A program made the position numbers and the translations under genes. Below the pieces are notes generated by a model. That model had not been told where the DNA came from and did no database searches. It worked only from the letters and a program-made list of their open reading frames with translations. Positions 8,411 through 17,583 of a stretch of 64,000 nucleotides of DNA are shown here, piece by piece. Origin of the DNA: Streptantibioticus silvisoli (lineage in GTDB: Bacteria > Actinomycetota > Actinomycetes > Streptomycetales > Streptomycetaceae); NCBI RefSeq assembly GCF_027947535.2, contig NZ_JAAGKO020000046.1:1-64000 (forward strand), given 5' to 3'. How positions within the stretch are numbered: position 1 is the first letter of the stretch; the number at the start of each line of letters is the position of its first letter.

Positions 8411-8599
8411 CTACACCGCGTGGGTGCGGGCGAACGCCACGAAAGCGGTCCAGGCGTCCGGCGCGAACGCCAGCAGCGGGCCGGACCGGTCCTTGGAGTC
8501 ACGCACGTGAACGGTCGCGGGGGCCGCGGCGACCTCGACGCAGTTGCCGCCCTCGCCGTCGCTGTAAGTGGATGTGAACCACGCCAACTCGGTGTTCAT
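8411..8599 (-). CDS. DUF397 small protein
   Basis: A 62-aa protein with the DUF397 signature: WFTSTYSDGEGGNCVEVA, then HVRDSKDRSGPLLAFAPDAWTAFV. The ATG overlaps the stop of the upstream XRE gene by ATGA, so translation is coupled. In actinomycetes DUF397 proteins are regularly paired with XRE/DUF5753 regulators; some pairs influence development or antibiotic production and the small protein is thought to bind or modulate its regulator. Biochemical function is unproven. Confidence 0.85.
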   Translation of the reverse strand: MNTELAWFTSTYSDGEGGNCVEVAAAPATVHVRDSKDRSGPLLAFAPDAWTAFVAFARTHAV

Positions 8600-9411
8600 A
8601 GTTCCTCCGCCAACTCGGAAATGAACCGTGCCGACTCCTCCACGTCGAGGGCCTGCATGCGGATCATTCCATAGGTCTCCGTCAATGCACTGACTTTCCC
8701 GGCGTCGCTGTGCAGGAAACTCGAACCCTGTGCTTCGACGTAGGCGAATTTCTCGTGGTGTTTGTTCTCCAGCAGCACCACCGGCCCGTACAGCGCCTGC
8801 GTCGAGCCGCGGTCGGCCGGCAGCACCTGGAGGGAGACGTTGCGCAACTGCCGCACGCGCAGCAGGTGGTGGAGCTGCTCGCGCAGGATGTCCCGGTCGG
8901 CGACGTGCGAGCGCAGGGCCGGTTCGTAGACCACGAAGCTGAACAGGGTGGGCGGGGTGGCGGTGAGCTTCTCCTGCCGGTGCAGGCGGGCCCTGACCCG
9001 TTCGTCGATCGTCTCGTCGTCGAGTGGCGGAAAGTATTCGTGGATCAGCGAACGCGTGTATGCCTCGGTCTGCAACAGCCCCGGAATCAGGAGCGCTTCG
9101 TAGGAATGCAGCACGACTGCTTCCGCCTCGTTGTGCATGAATTCCATCGAGCGCAGCGGGAACTTCTCCGGCGTCAGGAACTTGTCGGCCGCCACCAGGA
9201 ATCCGCCCGCGCGGCACATCTGGTCGGCCACGGTCAGCAGGCGCTTCGACGGCCGGCGACGGCCCACTTCCATCGATGAAACGGTCTCGTATGCGTAGCC
9301 CGCCTCTTTTCCCAGTTCCTCGCGGCTGACGCCGGCCCTGGTGCGCCAGAGCTTGATCTGTTCGCCGCAGTACTTCCACGACTGGGGCGGTTCCGGTTCC
9401 GTAGCGGCCAC
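8596..9411 (-). CDS. XRE-family regulator with DUF5753 domain
   Basis: A 271-aa regulator. The HTH_31-like helix-turn-helix (IKLWRTRAGVSREELGKEAG, then YETVSSMEVGRRRPS) lies at residues 18-60. The DUF5753 domain covers about 85-265 (EALLIPGLLQTEAYTRSLI, RQEKL, LREQLHHLLRV). GGAGG lies about 10 nt before the GTG start. It is translationally coupled to the DUF397 gene, the standard two-gene module. A second, divergent version of the module occurs at 60.8-62.5 kb. Confidence 0.9.
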   Translation of the reverse strand: MAATEPEPPQSWKYCGEQIKLWRTRAGVSREELGKEAGYAYETVSSMEVGRRRPSKRLLTVADQMCRAGGFLVAADKFLTPEKFPLRSMEFMHNEAEAVVLHSYEALLIPGLLQTEAYTRSLIHEYFPPLDDETIDERVRARLHRQEKLTATPPTLFSFVVYEPALRSHVADRDILREQLHHLLRVRQLRNVSLQVLPADRGSTQALYGPVVLLENKHHEKFAYVEAQGSSFLHSDAGKVSALTETYGMIRMQALDVEESARFISELAEEL

Positions 9412-9730
9412 TTGGGGCCCACCTCCACGTATCGCGTCGGATTCGTTGCGTGAAGGTTAGGCCCGAGAAGATCCGGCTTCTGACGCTTCAGAGGTATTTC
9501 ACCCTATAAGTCAAACATGGGCCAAGACCGTTCCCGTCGTGGACGGCGGGTGATTCTGCTCAAGTAGCCTGCTGACGAGTATGTTCGCCGCGCGGCCCGG
9601 TGCCCAGGCGTAGCACCCGTACGACCGGCGCGGTACGCGACGGTTCCGGATGGTGTACGGACGGTGACAGCGTGTCCCGGCCGGTCGCCGCGGGCCGGTC
9701 GCTGCCGGCCGGTCGTCGCACCGCCGGGTC
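9412..9730. other. Spacer with a possible leaderless mini-ORF
   Basis: This holds the promoter region of the XRE gene, with a short dyad TCTGA-N4-TCAGA at 9479-9492. On the plus strand TATAAG (9505-9510) is 6 nt before an ATG that opens a 16-codon basic ORF (9517-9567). No plus-strand gene follows, so its meaning is unclear. The rest is GC-rich with repeated CCGGTCG. Confidence 0.35.
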
Positions 9731-11362
9731 TCAGCGCTGGGGGAGCGTCACCCACACCGCGGTGTCCGTCGGTATCCGGTCGTCGGCCGTCAACGCGGCG
9801 CTGGCGACCAGCAGTTCCGCGCCGTCCGGCAACGGCACCGGGTCCGGGCCGAAGTTGACCAGGCAGCGGGCCGTACCGTCGCCCATCGGGAACGACAGCA
9901 GGTCGCCGCCCGGCGGCCCGTCGAAGGTCAACGAGCCACCGCCGGAAAGCAGTTCGCGCCGAAGACGCAACGCCCACCGGTACAGCCGCAGTGTCGAGGC
10001 GGCGTCGCAGCGCTGCGCCGCGACCGACAGCGGTCCCCAGTCCGGCGGCTGGGGGAACCAGCAGGCGGACGGCGCCGCGGTGGAGAAGCCGTAGGGCGGC
10101 TCGTCGCCCTGCCAGGGCAGCGGGACCCGGGCGCCGTCGCGGCCGCGTTCGCGGTGGCCGGAGCGTTCCCACAGCGGATCGCGCAGGGCGGAGTCGGGCA
10201 ACTCGGCCTGTGGAAGGCCGAGTTCCTCGCCCTGGTAGACGTACGCCGCCCCCGGCAGCGCCAGCATGAGCAGGGCCGCCGCGCGGGCGCGCCGCAGGCC
10301 GGCCGGTCCGCCGCCGTAGCGGGTCACCGGGCGGATCGCGTCGTGGCTGGAAAGCACCCAGGTGACGGGGGCGCCGACGCTGGCCATCGCGGCGGCCGAG
10401 CGCTCGGCGACCGCGCGGATCTCGCCGGCGTGCCAGCCGCATTCGAGCAGGTCGAAGGTGAAGGTCTGGTTCATCTCGCCGGGCCGCACGTAGCGCGCGA
10501 GGCGGCCGGCGTCGAAGACGGCGGCCTCGGCGACCAGGAGCCGGTCGGCGGGGGCGACGGCGCCGGGCGGGGCCGGGTGGGAGTCGAGCACGGCACGCCA
10601 GGAGCGGAAGAGCGGGTGCAGCTCGTCGCGGTCGTAGTAGGGCAGCAGGTGGTTGCGGGACAGGTCGGTGTGCTGGCCGGGGCCGGCGTCGGGCAGGCCG
10701 GGCTCCTTGAACAGCGCGTGCGCGACGTCGATCCGGAAACCGTCGGCCCCCCGGTCCAGCCAGTACCGCAGGGTCCGTTCGAAGTCGCCGACCACCTCGG
10801 GGTCGCGCCAGTCGAGGTCGGGCTGTTCGGCGGCGTGCAGGTGCAGGTACCACGCGCCCGGGGTGCCGTCGGGTTCGGTCACCCGGGTCCACGCCGGGCC
10901 GCCGAACGCGGACCGCCAGTCGTTCGGCGGGAGGTGGCCGCCGGCGCCGCGCCCGGCCCGGAACAGGAAGCGGTCGCGCTGCGGGGCGCCGGGGCCGGCG
11001 GCCAGCGCGGCCCGGAACCACGGGTGCCGGTCGGAGACGTGGTTGGGCACCAGGTCGATCAGCACCTTCAGGTGCAGCGCGTGCGCCCGTTCCACCAGCG
11101 CGGTGAACCCCGGGTCGCCGCCCAGTTCGGGGGCGACGGCGGTGTGGTCGGCGATGTCGTAGCCGGCGTCGGCCAGCGGGGAAGGGTAGAACGGGGTGAT
11201 CCACACCGCGTCGACACCGAGCCACGCCAGGTGGTCCAGCCGGCGTGCGGCGCCCGGCAGATCGCCGACCCCGTCACCGTCGGCGTCGGCGAAGGCCCGC
11301 GGGTACAGCTCGTAGCAGACCGCGTCCCGCCACCAGGGGGTGGCCGCCGCCGGCCGGGTCAC
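9731..11362 (-). CDS. GH13 alpha-glucosidase (oligo-1,6-glucosidase type)
   Basis: A 543-aa cytoplasmic glycoside hydrolase of the alpha-amylase superfamily. It starts with WWRDAVCYELYPRAFAD and has the GH13 regions DLVPNH, GFRIDVAH (nucleophile Asp), LLVAEAAVF (acid/base Glu) and SSHD (transition-state Asp). It should release glucose from imported alpha-glucosides. The GTG start overlaps the stop of the preceding 118-aa ORF (GTGA), making it the last gene of the sugar operon, where it would process the cargo of the ABC importer. Confidence 0.9.
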   Translation of the reverse strand: MTRPAAATPWWRDAVCYELYPRAFADADGDGVGDLPGAARRLDHLAWLGVDAVWITPFYPSPLADAGYDIADHTAVAPELGGDPGFTALVERAHALHLKVLIDLVPNHVSDRHPWFRAALAAGPGAPQRDRFLFRAGRGAGGHLPPNDWRSAFGGPAWTRVTEPDGTPGAWYLHLHAAEQPDLDWRDPEVVGDFERTLRYWLDRGADGFRIDVAHALFKEPGLPDAGPGQHTDLSRNHLLPYYDRDELHPLFRSWRAVLDSHPAPPGAVAPADRLLVAEAAVFDAGRLARYVRPGEMNQTFTFDLLECGWHAGEIRAVAERSAAAMASVGAPVTWVLSSHDAIRPVTRYGGGPAGLRRARAAALLMLALPGAAYVYQGEELGLPQAELPDSALRDPLWERSGHRERGRDGARVPLPWQGDEPPYGFSTAAPSACWFPQPPDWGPLSVAAQRCDAASTLRLYRWALRLRRELLSGGGSLTFDGPPGGDLLSFPMGDGTARCLVNFGPDPVPLPDGAELLVASAALTADDRIPTDTAVWVTLPQR

Positions 11363-11715
11363 GGCACCTCCACCGTCATCACGTGCCCGTTCGCCGCCGA
11401 CCGGGTGGCCGCCTCGGCGACCGCGACCGCGGTCGGGCCCGCGTGGGTGAAGGAGCGGGGGCGGGTGGCGACCGCGCCGCGGGAGTGAACGGCGGTGGCC
11501 ACCACGGTGTCGACCGGCCGGCCGGCCGCCGGCGCGGCGACCGACAGGGCGGCGTGCGTGCCGGGCGGGGTGGCGACCGCGACGGCGTCCACGAACGCGC
11601 CGAACGCGCCGAACGCGCCGAACGCGCCGAACGCGCCGAACACGCCGAACACGCCGAACGCACCGCAGCTCGGCAACCCCGGCCCCGGCGGACCGGATTG
11701 CGGCGGGCGCCCCAT
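11359..11715 (-). CDS. 118-aa ORF with (Gly-Ala-Phe)n repeat inside the sugar operon
   Basis: Unrecognised. It is translationally coupled on both sides: its ATG overlaps the GH130 stop (TGATG) and its TGA overlaps the GH13 GTG, which argues that it is or was translated. Residues 1-18 are Pro/Gly-rich, followed by about eight GAF/GVF triplets encoded by a 9-bp tandem repeat. The remaining ~75 residues (TVVATAVHSRGAVATRP, HAGPTAVAVAEAA) look like part of a folded domain. It may be the remnant of a larger carbohydrate-active gene collapsed by deletion. Confidence 0.5.
   Translation of the reverse strand: MGRPPQSGPPGPGLPSCGAFGVFGVFGAFGAFGAFGAFGAFVDAVAVATPPGTHAALSVAAPAAGRPVDTVVATAVHSRGAVATRPRSFTHAGPTAVAVAEAATRSAANGHVMTVEVP
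11593..11664. repeat. 9-bp tandem repeat (GAACGCGCC), eight copies
   Basis: Five perfect copies are followed by three single-base variants. The repeat is in frame in the minus-strand 118-aa ORF, where it encodes Gly-Ala/Val-Phe triplets. Confidence 0.9.
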
Positions 11716-12797
11716 CAGCCGTCGATCCGGTCCAGGCGGGCCACGCCGATGTGCGCGTCGGCCATGCCGTAGAAGACGAAGCGCTGCCCGTCGATCTCCT
11801 CGATGGCGGTCGGGAAGACGACGTTGGGCACGGTGCCGTTGGTCTCCTGCTCGGTGCTCGGTGCCATCAGCGGCTCGGTGGAGCGGGCCAGCACCCGGCC
11901 GGGGTCGGCCGGGTCGAGGATCATCGCGCCGGCCGCGTAGCTGACCTCCTGCTGCGGGGCGAACGGGTCGTCGATCGAGCCGGAGACGCCGTGGTGGATC
12001 AGCAGCCAGCCCTCCTCCACCCGGATCGGGGCCGGTCCGGCGCCGATCTTCAGCTCCTCCCACGGGTGCTGCGACAAGGCGACCAGCCGGTGGTGGCGCG
12101 GCCGGGTCAGCGCGGTGATGTCGGCCTCGGCCTCGGCGGCCGGCACGTAGGAGATCCAGATGCCGGGCCGTTCGTCGGTCAGGCCGGCCGGCAGGTGGAC
12201 GCCCTCACCGGGCCGGAACCAGCCCAGGTCCCACATCGGCCGGTGCAGCATCGCGTAGCTCGGCTCGCCGTCCGGGCCGGGCACCGGTTCGGGGAAGTGG
12301 ACGACGTCCTTGTTGGGGAACAGGTTCAGGTCGGTGTCCAGGTCCGGCTGGTAGGCGAACTGGACCGGGCCGAGCCGCCGCCAGTCCGTCAGGTCGGTGG
12401 ACAGGGCCACGGCCGGCTTGGGGCCGAGCGGCCCGTAGGCGACGTAGCTCATCACGTAGCGGCCGAGGGAGGGGATCCAGGTGACCCGCGGGTCCTCGAC
12501 GCCGGCGTTGTTCTTGCCGCGTTCCCAGCCCGCGTCGGGCGCCAGCACCACGCCGCGCCGTTCGACGCCGGTCGGGACGCCGTCGATCAGGATGACCTCG
12601 GCCAGCCCGACCCGCGAGACGTTGCCGTCGGACACCAGCCGGGGCAGCAGGTGCAGGGTGCCGTCGGGGGTGCGGCCGGAGGCGGGGTTGAGGACGCCCT
12701 CGGTCTCGTCGGCCGCACCGGGCAGCGGGGACATCACCACGCCGACGCGGGTGAGGCGGTAGGGAACGGGGGGCACGGGGGCGCTGGTGGAAGACAT
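11715..12797 (-). CDS. GH130 family glycoside phosphorylase/hydrolase
   Basis: A 360-aa protein of the GH130 (former DUF377) five-bladed propeller family, whose members phosphorolyse or hydrolyse beta-mannosides. NPASGRTPDG, the family block EDPRVTWI, FPNKDVVHFPE and the late blades (WLLIHHGV, DGQRFVFYG) are recognisable. Its ATG overlaps the stop of the permease gene upstream (TGATG). With the ABC importer it suggests uptake and intracellular cleavage of a manno-oligosaccharide or related beta-linked sugar, though the adjoining GH13 enzyme implies alpha-glucosidic bonds too. Confidence 0.85.
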   Translation of the reverse strand: MSSTSAPVPPVPYRLTRVGVVMSPLPGAADETEGVLNPASGRTPDGTLHLLPRLVSDGNVSRVGLAEVILIDGVPTGVERRGVVLAPDAGWERGKNNAGVEDPRVTWIPSLGRYVMSYVAYGPLGPKPAVALSTDLTDWRRLGPVQFAYQPDLDTDLNLFPNKDVVHFPEPVPGPDGEPSYAMLHRPMWDLGWFRPGEGVHLPAGLTDERPGIWISYVPAAEAEADITALTRPRHHRLVALSQHPWEELKIGAGPAPIRVEEGWLLIHHGVSGSIDDPFAPQQEVSYAAGAMILDPADPGRVLARSTEPLMAPSTEQETNGTVPNVVFPTAIEEIDGQRFVFYGMADAHIGVARLDRIDG

Positions 12798-13699
12798 CAG
12801 CCTTTGACTCCGGCGTCGATGTGGGTGGAGGTGAAGTGGCGCTGGAAGACCAGGAACAGCACCACGGCCGGGATCGCCAGGATCACGGCGGCGGCCATGA
12901 TGCCGCCGGTGGGGTTGGCGACCAGGGTGGCCTGGAGGTTGCTGGTGAAGTTCGCCAGCGACACCGCCAGGGGTTCCATGTTCTGGTCCTTGGTCACCAG
13001 GAACGGCCACAGGAACTCGTTCCACGGGCCGATGAAGGTCAGCAGCACGCCGGTGAGGATCGCCGGGCGGGCCACGGGTATCGCGATCCGCCACAGGACG
13101 GTCAGTTCGCCGGCGCCGTCGATGCGGGCCTGTTCGAACATCTCCGCGGGAATCTGCACGAAGAACTGCCGGAAGACGAAGACCGCGGTGGAGTTGATCG
13201 CGAACGGCAGGATCATCCCGAGGTAGTTGTCGCCCAGCCCGTAGTCGCGCACGATCAGCACGTACAGCGGCAGCACCAGCAGCTGGAACGGCACGGCCTG
13301 CACCAGGATCAGCGAGGTCAGCAGGCTGGAGCGGCCGGCGAACCTCAGCCGGGCCAGGGCGTAGCCGGCCATCAGGCCGAAGACCAGGGTGCACAGCAGC
13401 ACGCCGATGGTGAAGATGCCGGAGTTGAGCAGCGAGCGGCCCAGGTGGATCGCGCTGTCGATCTGGGAGTAGTCGGCGCCGGTGGTGTTCGACGGGTGCG
13501 GCACCGCGCCGGCGATCGTGGAGTCCGGCGTCTTCTGGAGCGATCCGACGATCATGTAGTAGAAGGGGAAGAGGAACGCCACAGCGGCGACGAGCAGCAC
13601 GGCGAGCCGGGCCGGCCGCAGCCCGGCGCGTTCGGGCCGGCCGGGCGCGGTGGCGGGGGAGCGGGGAGCGGTGGGCCGTTCCGCGACGGAGGCGGTCAT
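12797..13699 (-). CDS. Carbohydrate ABC transporter permease (MalG type)
   Basis: A 300-aa inner-membrane subunit with about six membrane helices after a 25-residue Pro/Arg-rich cytoplasmic start. The EAA loop is visible near residue 200 (EQARIDGAGELTVLWRIAIP), the contact to a shared ATPase such as MsiK, which is not encoded here. It starts 2 bp after the stop of the partner permease and overlaps the GH130 start. Typical CUT1 family member. Confidence 0.93.
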   Translation of the reverse strand: MTASVAERPTAPRSPATAPGRPERAGLRPARLAVLLVAAVAFLFPFYYMIVGSLQKTPDSTIAGAVPHPSNTTGADYSQIDSAIHLGRSLLNSGIFTIGVLLCTLVFGLMAGYALARLRFAGRSSLLTSLILVQAVPFQLLVLPLYVLIVRDYGLGDNYLGMILPFAINSTAVFVFRQFFVQIPAEMFEQARIDGAGELTVLWRIAIPVARPAILTGVLLTFIGPWNEFLWPFLVTKDQNMEPLAVSLANFTSNLQATLVANPTGGIMAAAVILAIPAVVLFLVFQRHFTSTHIDAGVKG

Positions 13700-13701
13700 G
13701 G

Positions 13702-14643
13702 TCAGTCTCCCTTCTCGGTGAAGCGGCGGGCGATCAGCGACAGCGCGACGACCAGGACGACCAGCACCACGCCGAGCGCGGCGGCGAAGTCGGGGTGGGC
13801 CTGTTCGATGCCCTTCTGGTACATCACCAGCACCGGCGAGACCGACGCGTCGGCCGGACCGCCGCCGCCGGTGAGCAGGTACGGCTCGGTGAACAGGTTG
13901 GAGCCGGTGATGATCGCGAAGACCGTCACCACCGTGGTGGCCGGCCGCACCCCCGGCACCGTGACGCTGAGGAACGTGCGCAGCGTGTCGGCGCCGTCCA
14001 CCGAGGCGGCGTCGTACAGCTCGCCGGAGACGTTCTGCAGCGCGGCGAGGTAGAGCATCACGAAGAAGCCCAGCTGCTTCCAGGTCACGAAGAACGCCAG
14101 CACCGGCATCGCCCAGGTGGAGTTGACCAGCCAGGACGGGTCCGGGGCCAGCGGGCCGAGGACCTTGTCGACCAGCCCGTCGGAGCCGAACAGGAACGAC
14201 CACACGGCCACCAGCGCCACCGACGCGGTGACGTACGGCAGGTAGAACGCGGCCCGGAAGAAGCCGCGGAACGGCAGCTTCGCGTTGAGCGCGGCGGCCA
14301 GCACCAGGGCCAGCACCACGGTCAGCGGCACGTTGATGACCAGGAAGATCCCGATGTTGACGAACGACTTGCGGACCACCGGGTCGGCGAAGACGTCGCG
14401 GTAGTTGGCGAACCCCACCCACCGGCTCGGCACGTGGGCGCCGGGCGCGGTGAAGTAGAAGCGGTGGAAGGAGATCCACAGGTTGTACAGCAGCGGGTAG
14501 GCGAAGACGACCAGCAGGAAGACCACGTAGGGCGTGACGAACCAGTGGCCGACGCGCGGCAGGAAGCGGCGGCGGCGGTCCGCGGTCGCGGGCGGGCGGC
14601 CGGGGGCGGGGGAGCGCGGCGCGGTGGCGGTTGCGGTGGACAT
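13702..14643 (-). CDS. Carbohydrate ABC transporter permease (MalF type)
   Basis: A 313-aa CUT1 permease with six to seven predicted helices (WFVTPYVVFLLVVFAYPLLY first). The EAA motif is near residue 220 (LYDAASVDGADTLRTFLSVTVP). It lies between the binding-protein and second permease genes with 2-10 bp gaps, so it is in the same operon. Confidence 0.93.
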   Translation of the reverse strand: MSTATATAPRSPAPGRPPATADRRRRFLPRVGHWFVTPYVVFLLVVFAYPLLYNLWISFHRFYFTAPGAHVPSRWVGFANYRDVFADPVVRKSFVNIGIFLVINVPLTVVLALVLAAALNAKLPFRGFFRAAFYLPYVTASVALVAVWSFLFGSDGLVDKVLGPLAPDPSWLVNSTWAMPVLAFFVTWKQLGFFVMLYLAALQNVSGELYDAASVDGADTLRTFLSVTVPGVRPATTVVTVFAIITGSNLFTEPYLLTGGGGPADASVSPVLVMYQKGIEQAHPDFAAALGVVLVVLVVALSLIARRFTEKGD

Positions 14644-14652
14644 CGGGCTACC

Positions 14653-15939
14653 TCAGTATTCTGCGAGGATCTTGGAGATCTTCACGGAGGCCTCGTGCAG
14701 GGCCGCGTCCGGCGACTGCTTGCCGAAGATCACGGACCGGCTGTAGTCGTCGCGGAACTCCTGCCACATGTCGATGGAGCCGGCGACGTCGGGGACCTCG
14801 ACGGTGCGCGAGGCGGCGTCGGCGAAGGGCCGGTAGCCGGCGTTCCTGGCGAACCACGAGGCGTAGGTGCCCAGCAGGTTCGTGCGCATCGGCATCTGCC
14901 CGGTGGCCGAGAGCAGCTTGCCGTCCTGCTGCTCGGAGGTGGCGAACTTCAGCACGTCCCAGGCGGTCAGCCGGTTCTTGCAGGCGGTGAACATGTCGAC
15001 CGACTTCTCGTCGCTGAAGGTGTGCACCTGATCGGCCGGCATGCCGTTCTGCGTCGGCACCGGCATCACGCCCCAGTCGACCTTGCCCTGGTAGGCGGCG
15101 ATCGCCCACGGGCCGACGGTCGCCATCGCGGTCCTGCCCTCGGCCATCGCGTCGCCGGGGTAGGCCTCCTGCGGGGCGAGCTTGTCGCGGTACAGGGTGT
15201 TCCAGAAGTCCATCGCCGCCCGGCCGGCCGGTGAGTCGAACTGCGGCTTGCCGTCCTTGACCAGCGGCTGGCCGTGCGACTGGGCGATGAAAGCCGGGTA
15301 GTAGTCGTACCAGGGTTGGAAGAAGTCCGAGGCGGGCGACGGCCAGATCGCCGACGGGGCGGCGCCGCTGGAGACGATCTTCTTCGACGCCGCGACGAAC
15401 CGCGCGTAGGTGGTCAGGTCCGGGTGGTCCGGGTCGATGCCGGCCTTGGCGAAGATCTTCTTGTTGTAGAGGATCATCACCGGATTGGTCTTCCACGGCA
15501 TCTGGTAGAACTCGCCGTCGGCCGACTCGTACTGGGCCGCCCGCGCGCCGGTGCGGGCCTTGATGTAGGCCGCGGCGCCCGGGAAGGTGTTGAGCGCGAC
15601 CAGCCCGGCCTGCTGCTGGAACTGCGGTACGGAGGCGGGCGAGCCGTTGAAGACCAGGCAGGCGCTGTTGCCGGCGATGATCGACGCGGACTCCGCCTCC
15701 TCGGAGGTCTTGCCCGCCGGGATCTGCCGCGCGGTGACCTTCTGGTCGGGGTGCTGCCGGTTCCAGTCGGCCACCATCGCGTTGCCCCAGCCGATCTCCT
15801 GGGCGTTGTCGGACAGCCAGACGGTGATCGGCCCGCGCGAGGTGTCGGCCACCGCCGGGTCGGGGCCGGACCTGGCGCACGAACTGGTCGCGGCGACCAG
15901 TCCCAGCGCCACCAGCGCCAGTGCGGTTCTGCGGAACAC
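14653..15939 (-). CDS. Sugar ABC transporter substrate-binding lipoprotein
   Basis: A 428-aa extracellular binding protein (SBP family 1). The N-terminus MFRRTALALVALGLVAATSSC ends in a lipobox with Cys20. The mature part has the usual ITVWLSDN beginning and PWKTNPVMILYNKKIFAKAGI. The GTG start has GGAGAG just upstream; no ATG fits better. It is the first gene of the operon, expected to be induced by its sugar through the LacI regulator encoded 0.5 kb upstream. Confidence 0.92.
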   Translation of the reverse strand: MFRRTALALVALGLVAATSSCARSGPDPAVADTSRGPITVWLSDNAQEIGWGNAMVADWNRQHPDQKVTARQIPAGKTSEEAESASIIAGNSACLVFNGSPASVPQFQQQAGLVALNTFPGAAAYIKARTGARAAQYESADGEFYQMPWKTNPVMILYNKKIFAKAGIDPDHPDLTTYARFVAASKKIVSSGAAPSAIWPSPASDFFQPWYDYYPAFIAQSHGQPLVKDGKPQFDSPAGRAAMDFWNTLYRDKLAPQEAYPGDAMAEGRTAMATVGPWAIAAYQGKVDWGVMPVPTQNGMPADQVHTFSDEKSVDMFTACKNRLTAWDVLKFATSEQQDGKLLSATGQMPMRTNLLGTYASWFARNAGYRPFADAASRTVEVPDVAGSIDMWQEFRDDYSRSVIFGKQSPDAALHEASVKISKILAEY

Positions 15940-16450
15940 GGAACTCTCCAAACTGTCGTCCGCCGGGCTCCGTCGCCGGGCGGGTGGGGGACGCTTGGAA
16001 CGGGGTGGGCTCCTGCGGGGGATGCCTCCGGCGGGGCGGCTTTCGGCGGGGGATGCCTCCTGCGGGGGTGGGCTCCTGCGGGGGTGTCGGGGGTGTCGGA
16101 GGTGTGGGGGTGCCGACGCTGTTGCGGGGTGCGGGCGTTGACCGGTGCGGGGGCGGCCGGTGCGGGTGTTGAGCGGTGTGAGGGTGCGGGCGTGCGGGGC
16201 GGCGGGGCGACCGGGCGGTGCCGGTCCCGGGCCGATCGCGGGGCCGGCGCGGGCCGATCCCGGGGCCGGCCTCGGGCGGTCGCCCCGCCGGGGCGGAGGT
16301 GCTGCCGCCGGGGTCCGGCGCGCCGGAGGCAGTGACGACGTCCGGCCGCCGAAGGTCACCGGATGCGCCGGAGGCCGCCGACGTCAGCCGCCGAAAGTCG
16401 CACCGCCGCACCGCCGCCCGGTCGCACCGCCGGAGGCCACCCCCTCGGTG
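15940..16450. other. Gene-free, G-rich degenerate repeat spacer in the sugar locus
   Basis: Holds the operon promoter, not recognisable by eye. Short purine-rich repeats dominate, for example GGATGCCTCC near 16020 and 16050, and CTCCTGCGGGGG near 16010 and 16070. No clear LacI-type palindrome was found in front of the binding-protein gene. Confidence 0.4.
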
Positions 16451-17479
16451 CTACCGCCCCGGTGCCGGGCCCGTCGACTCGCGGAGCGTCAGCGTCGACG
16501 GGTCGAGGGCGACGTGCGGGGCGGTGCCGCGTTCGATGACGGTGTGCAGGGTCTGCGCGGCGACCGCGCCCCAGCGGTGGATGTCGGCGCGGGCGGTGGT
16601 CAGGCGCGGGTGGGTGTACGCCGCCAGCGGGGTGTCGTCGTAGCCCACCACCGACAGGTCGCCGGGGACCGCGAACCCGGCCTCCTGGGCGACGGCGATG
16701 CCGGCGATGGCGGACAGGTCGTTGGCGTAGACGACCGCGGTGGGGCGCGGGGTCAGCGCCAGCAGTTCCCGGGTGGCCCGCGCGCCGCCCTCGGCGCTGA
16801 ATCCGCCGGTTAAAACGGGTCCTTGCGGCAGGCCGGCCGCGGTCAGCGCCGCCGCCCACGCCTCGCGGCGCCGCTGCGCGTGCCGGAACTCGGCGGGGCC
16901 GGCCACGTGCGCGATCCGCCGGTGCCCGAGCCGCGCGAGGTGGTCGACGGCCTCGGCGAAGGCCGGCCGGTCGTCGAGGTCGACCGAGCACAGGCCGCCG
17001 CAGAACTCCCGGTCGCCGACCACCACCGCGGGCATCCGCAGGGCGGTGACCAGGGCCGGGCGCGGATCGCCGACCCGCAGGTCGGTGATGAGCACGCCGT
17101 CCACCCGCCGGTCGGCCGCCAGCCGCCGGTAGGTCGCGGCCTCCTGGGCCGGGGCGGCCACGTTGAGCATCAGCCCGTGGCCGCGGGCGGTCAGCACCGA
17201 TTCGACGCCGGCGATGAAGGTGGAGAAGAACGGGTCGGCGCCGATGAGTTCCGGCTCGCGGGTCAGCACCAGGCCGAGCGCGCCGGCCCGTCCCCGCGAC
17301 AGCGCCCGTGCCGTCCGGCTCGGCTGCCAGCCGACCCGTTCGGCGGCCGACAGGATGCGCGCCCGCGTCTCGTCCGACAGTCCGGGCCGGTTGTTGAACG
17401 CGAACGACACCGCGCTCGGTGACACTCCGGCCAGTCGCGCCACATCCGCGATCGTCGGCCGTTTCCCGGCTGCGGCCAT
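16451..17479 (-). CDS. LacI-family repressor of the sugar operon
   Basis: A 342-aa regulator. The LacI HTH TIADVARLAGVSPSAVSFAFNNRPG starts at residue 9, followed by the hinge WQPSRTARALSRGR and a periplasmic-binding-like sensor domain through about residue 335 (GVLITDL, VVVGDREF, DLSVVGYDDTPLA). Same strand as the transport operon and directly upstream, so it is the likely local repressor, with the imported sugar or a derivative as inducer. A TAAA-N4-TTTA dyad lies 93 bp upstream of its start. Confidence 0.92.
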   Translation of the reverse strand: MAAAGKRPTIADVARLAGVSPSAVSFAFNNRPGLSDETRARILSAAERVGWQPSRTARALSRGRAGALGLVLTREPELIGADPFFSTFIAGVESVLTARGHGLMLNVAAPAQEAATYRRLAADRRVDGVLITDLRVGDPRPALVTALRMPAVVVGDREFCGGLCSVDLDDRPAFAEAVDHLARLGHRRIAHVAGPAEFRHAQRRREAWAAALTAAGLPQGPVLTGGFSAEGGARATRELLALTPRPTAVVYANDLSAIAGIAVAQEAGFAVPGDLSVVGYDDTPLAAYTHPRLTTARADIHRWGAVAAQTLHTVIERGTAPHVALDPSTLTLRESTGPAPGR

Positions 17480-17571
17480 CGGTCTCCTCCTCGCGTCGTC
17501 CTCGCGTCGTCGCGTCCGCTGCCCGTTCCCCGTCCGTTTTCCCGTGACGGCAGCGTTGCTCAGCCGCTGAC

Positions 17572-17583
17572 TAAAGCGGTTTA
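17572..17583. promoter_or_regulatory. LacI-type operator dyad TAAAGCGGTTTA
   Basis: TAAA-GCGG-TTTA lies 93 bp upstream of the lacI start. It is one of few A/T-containing spots here and a plausible autoregulatory operator. Confidence 0.45.
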
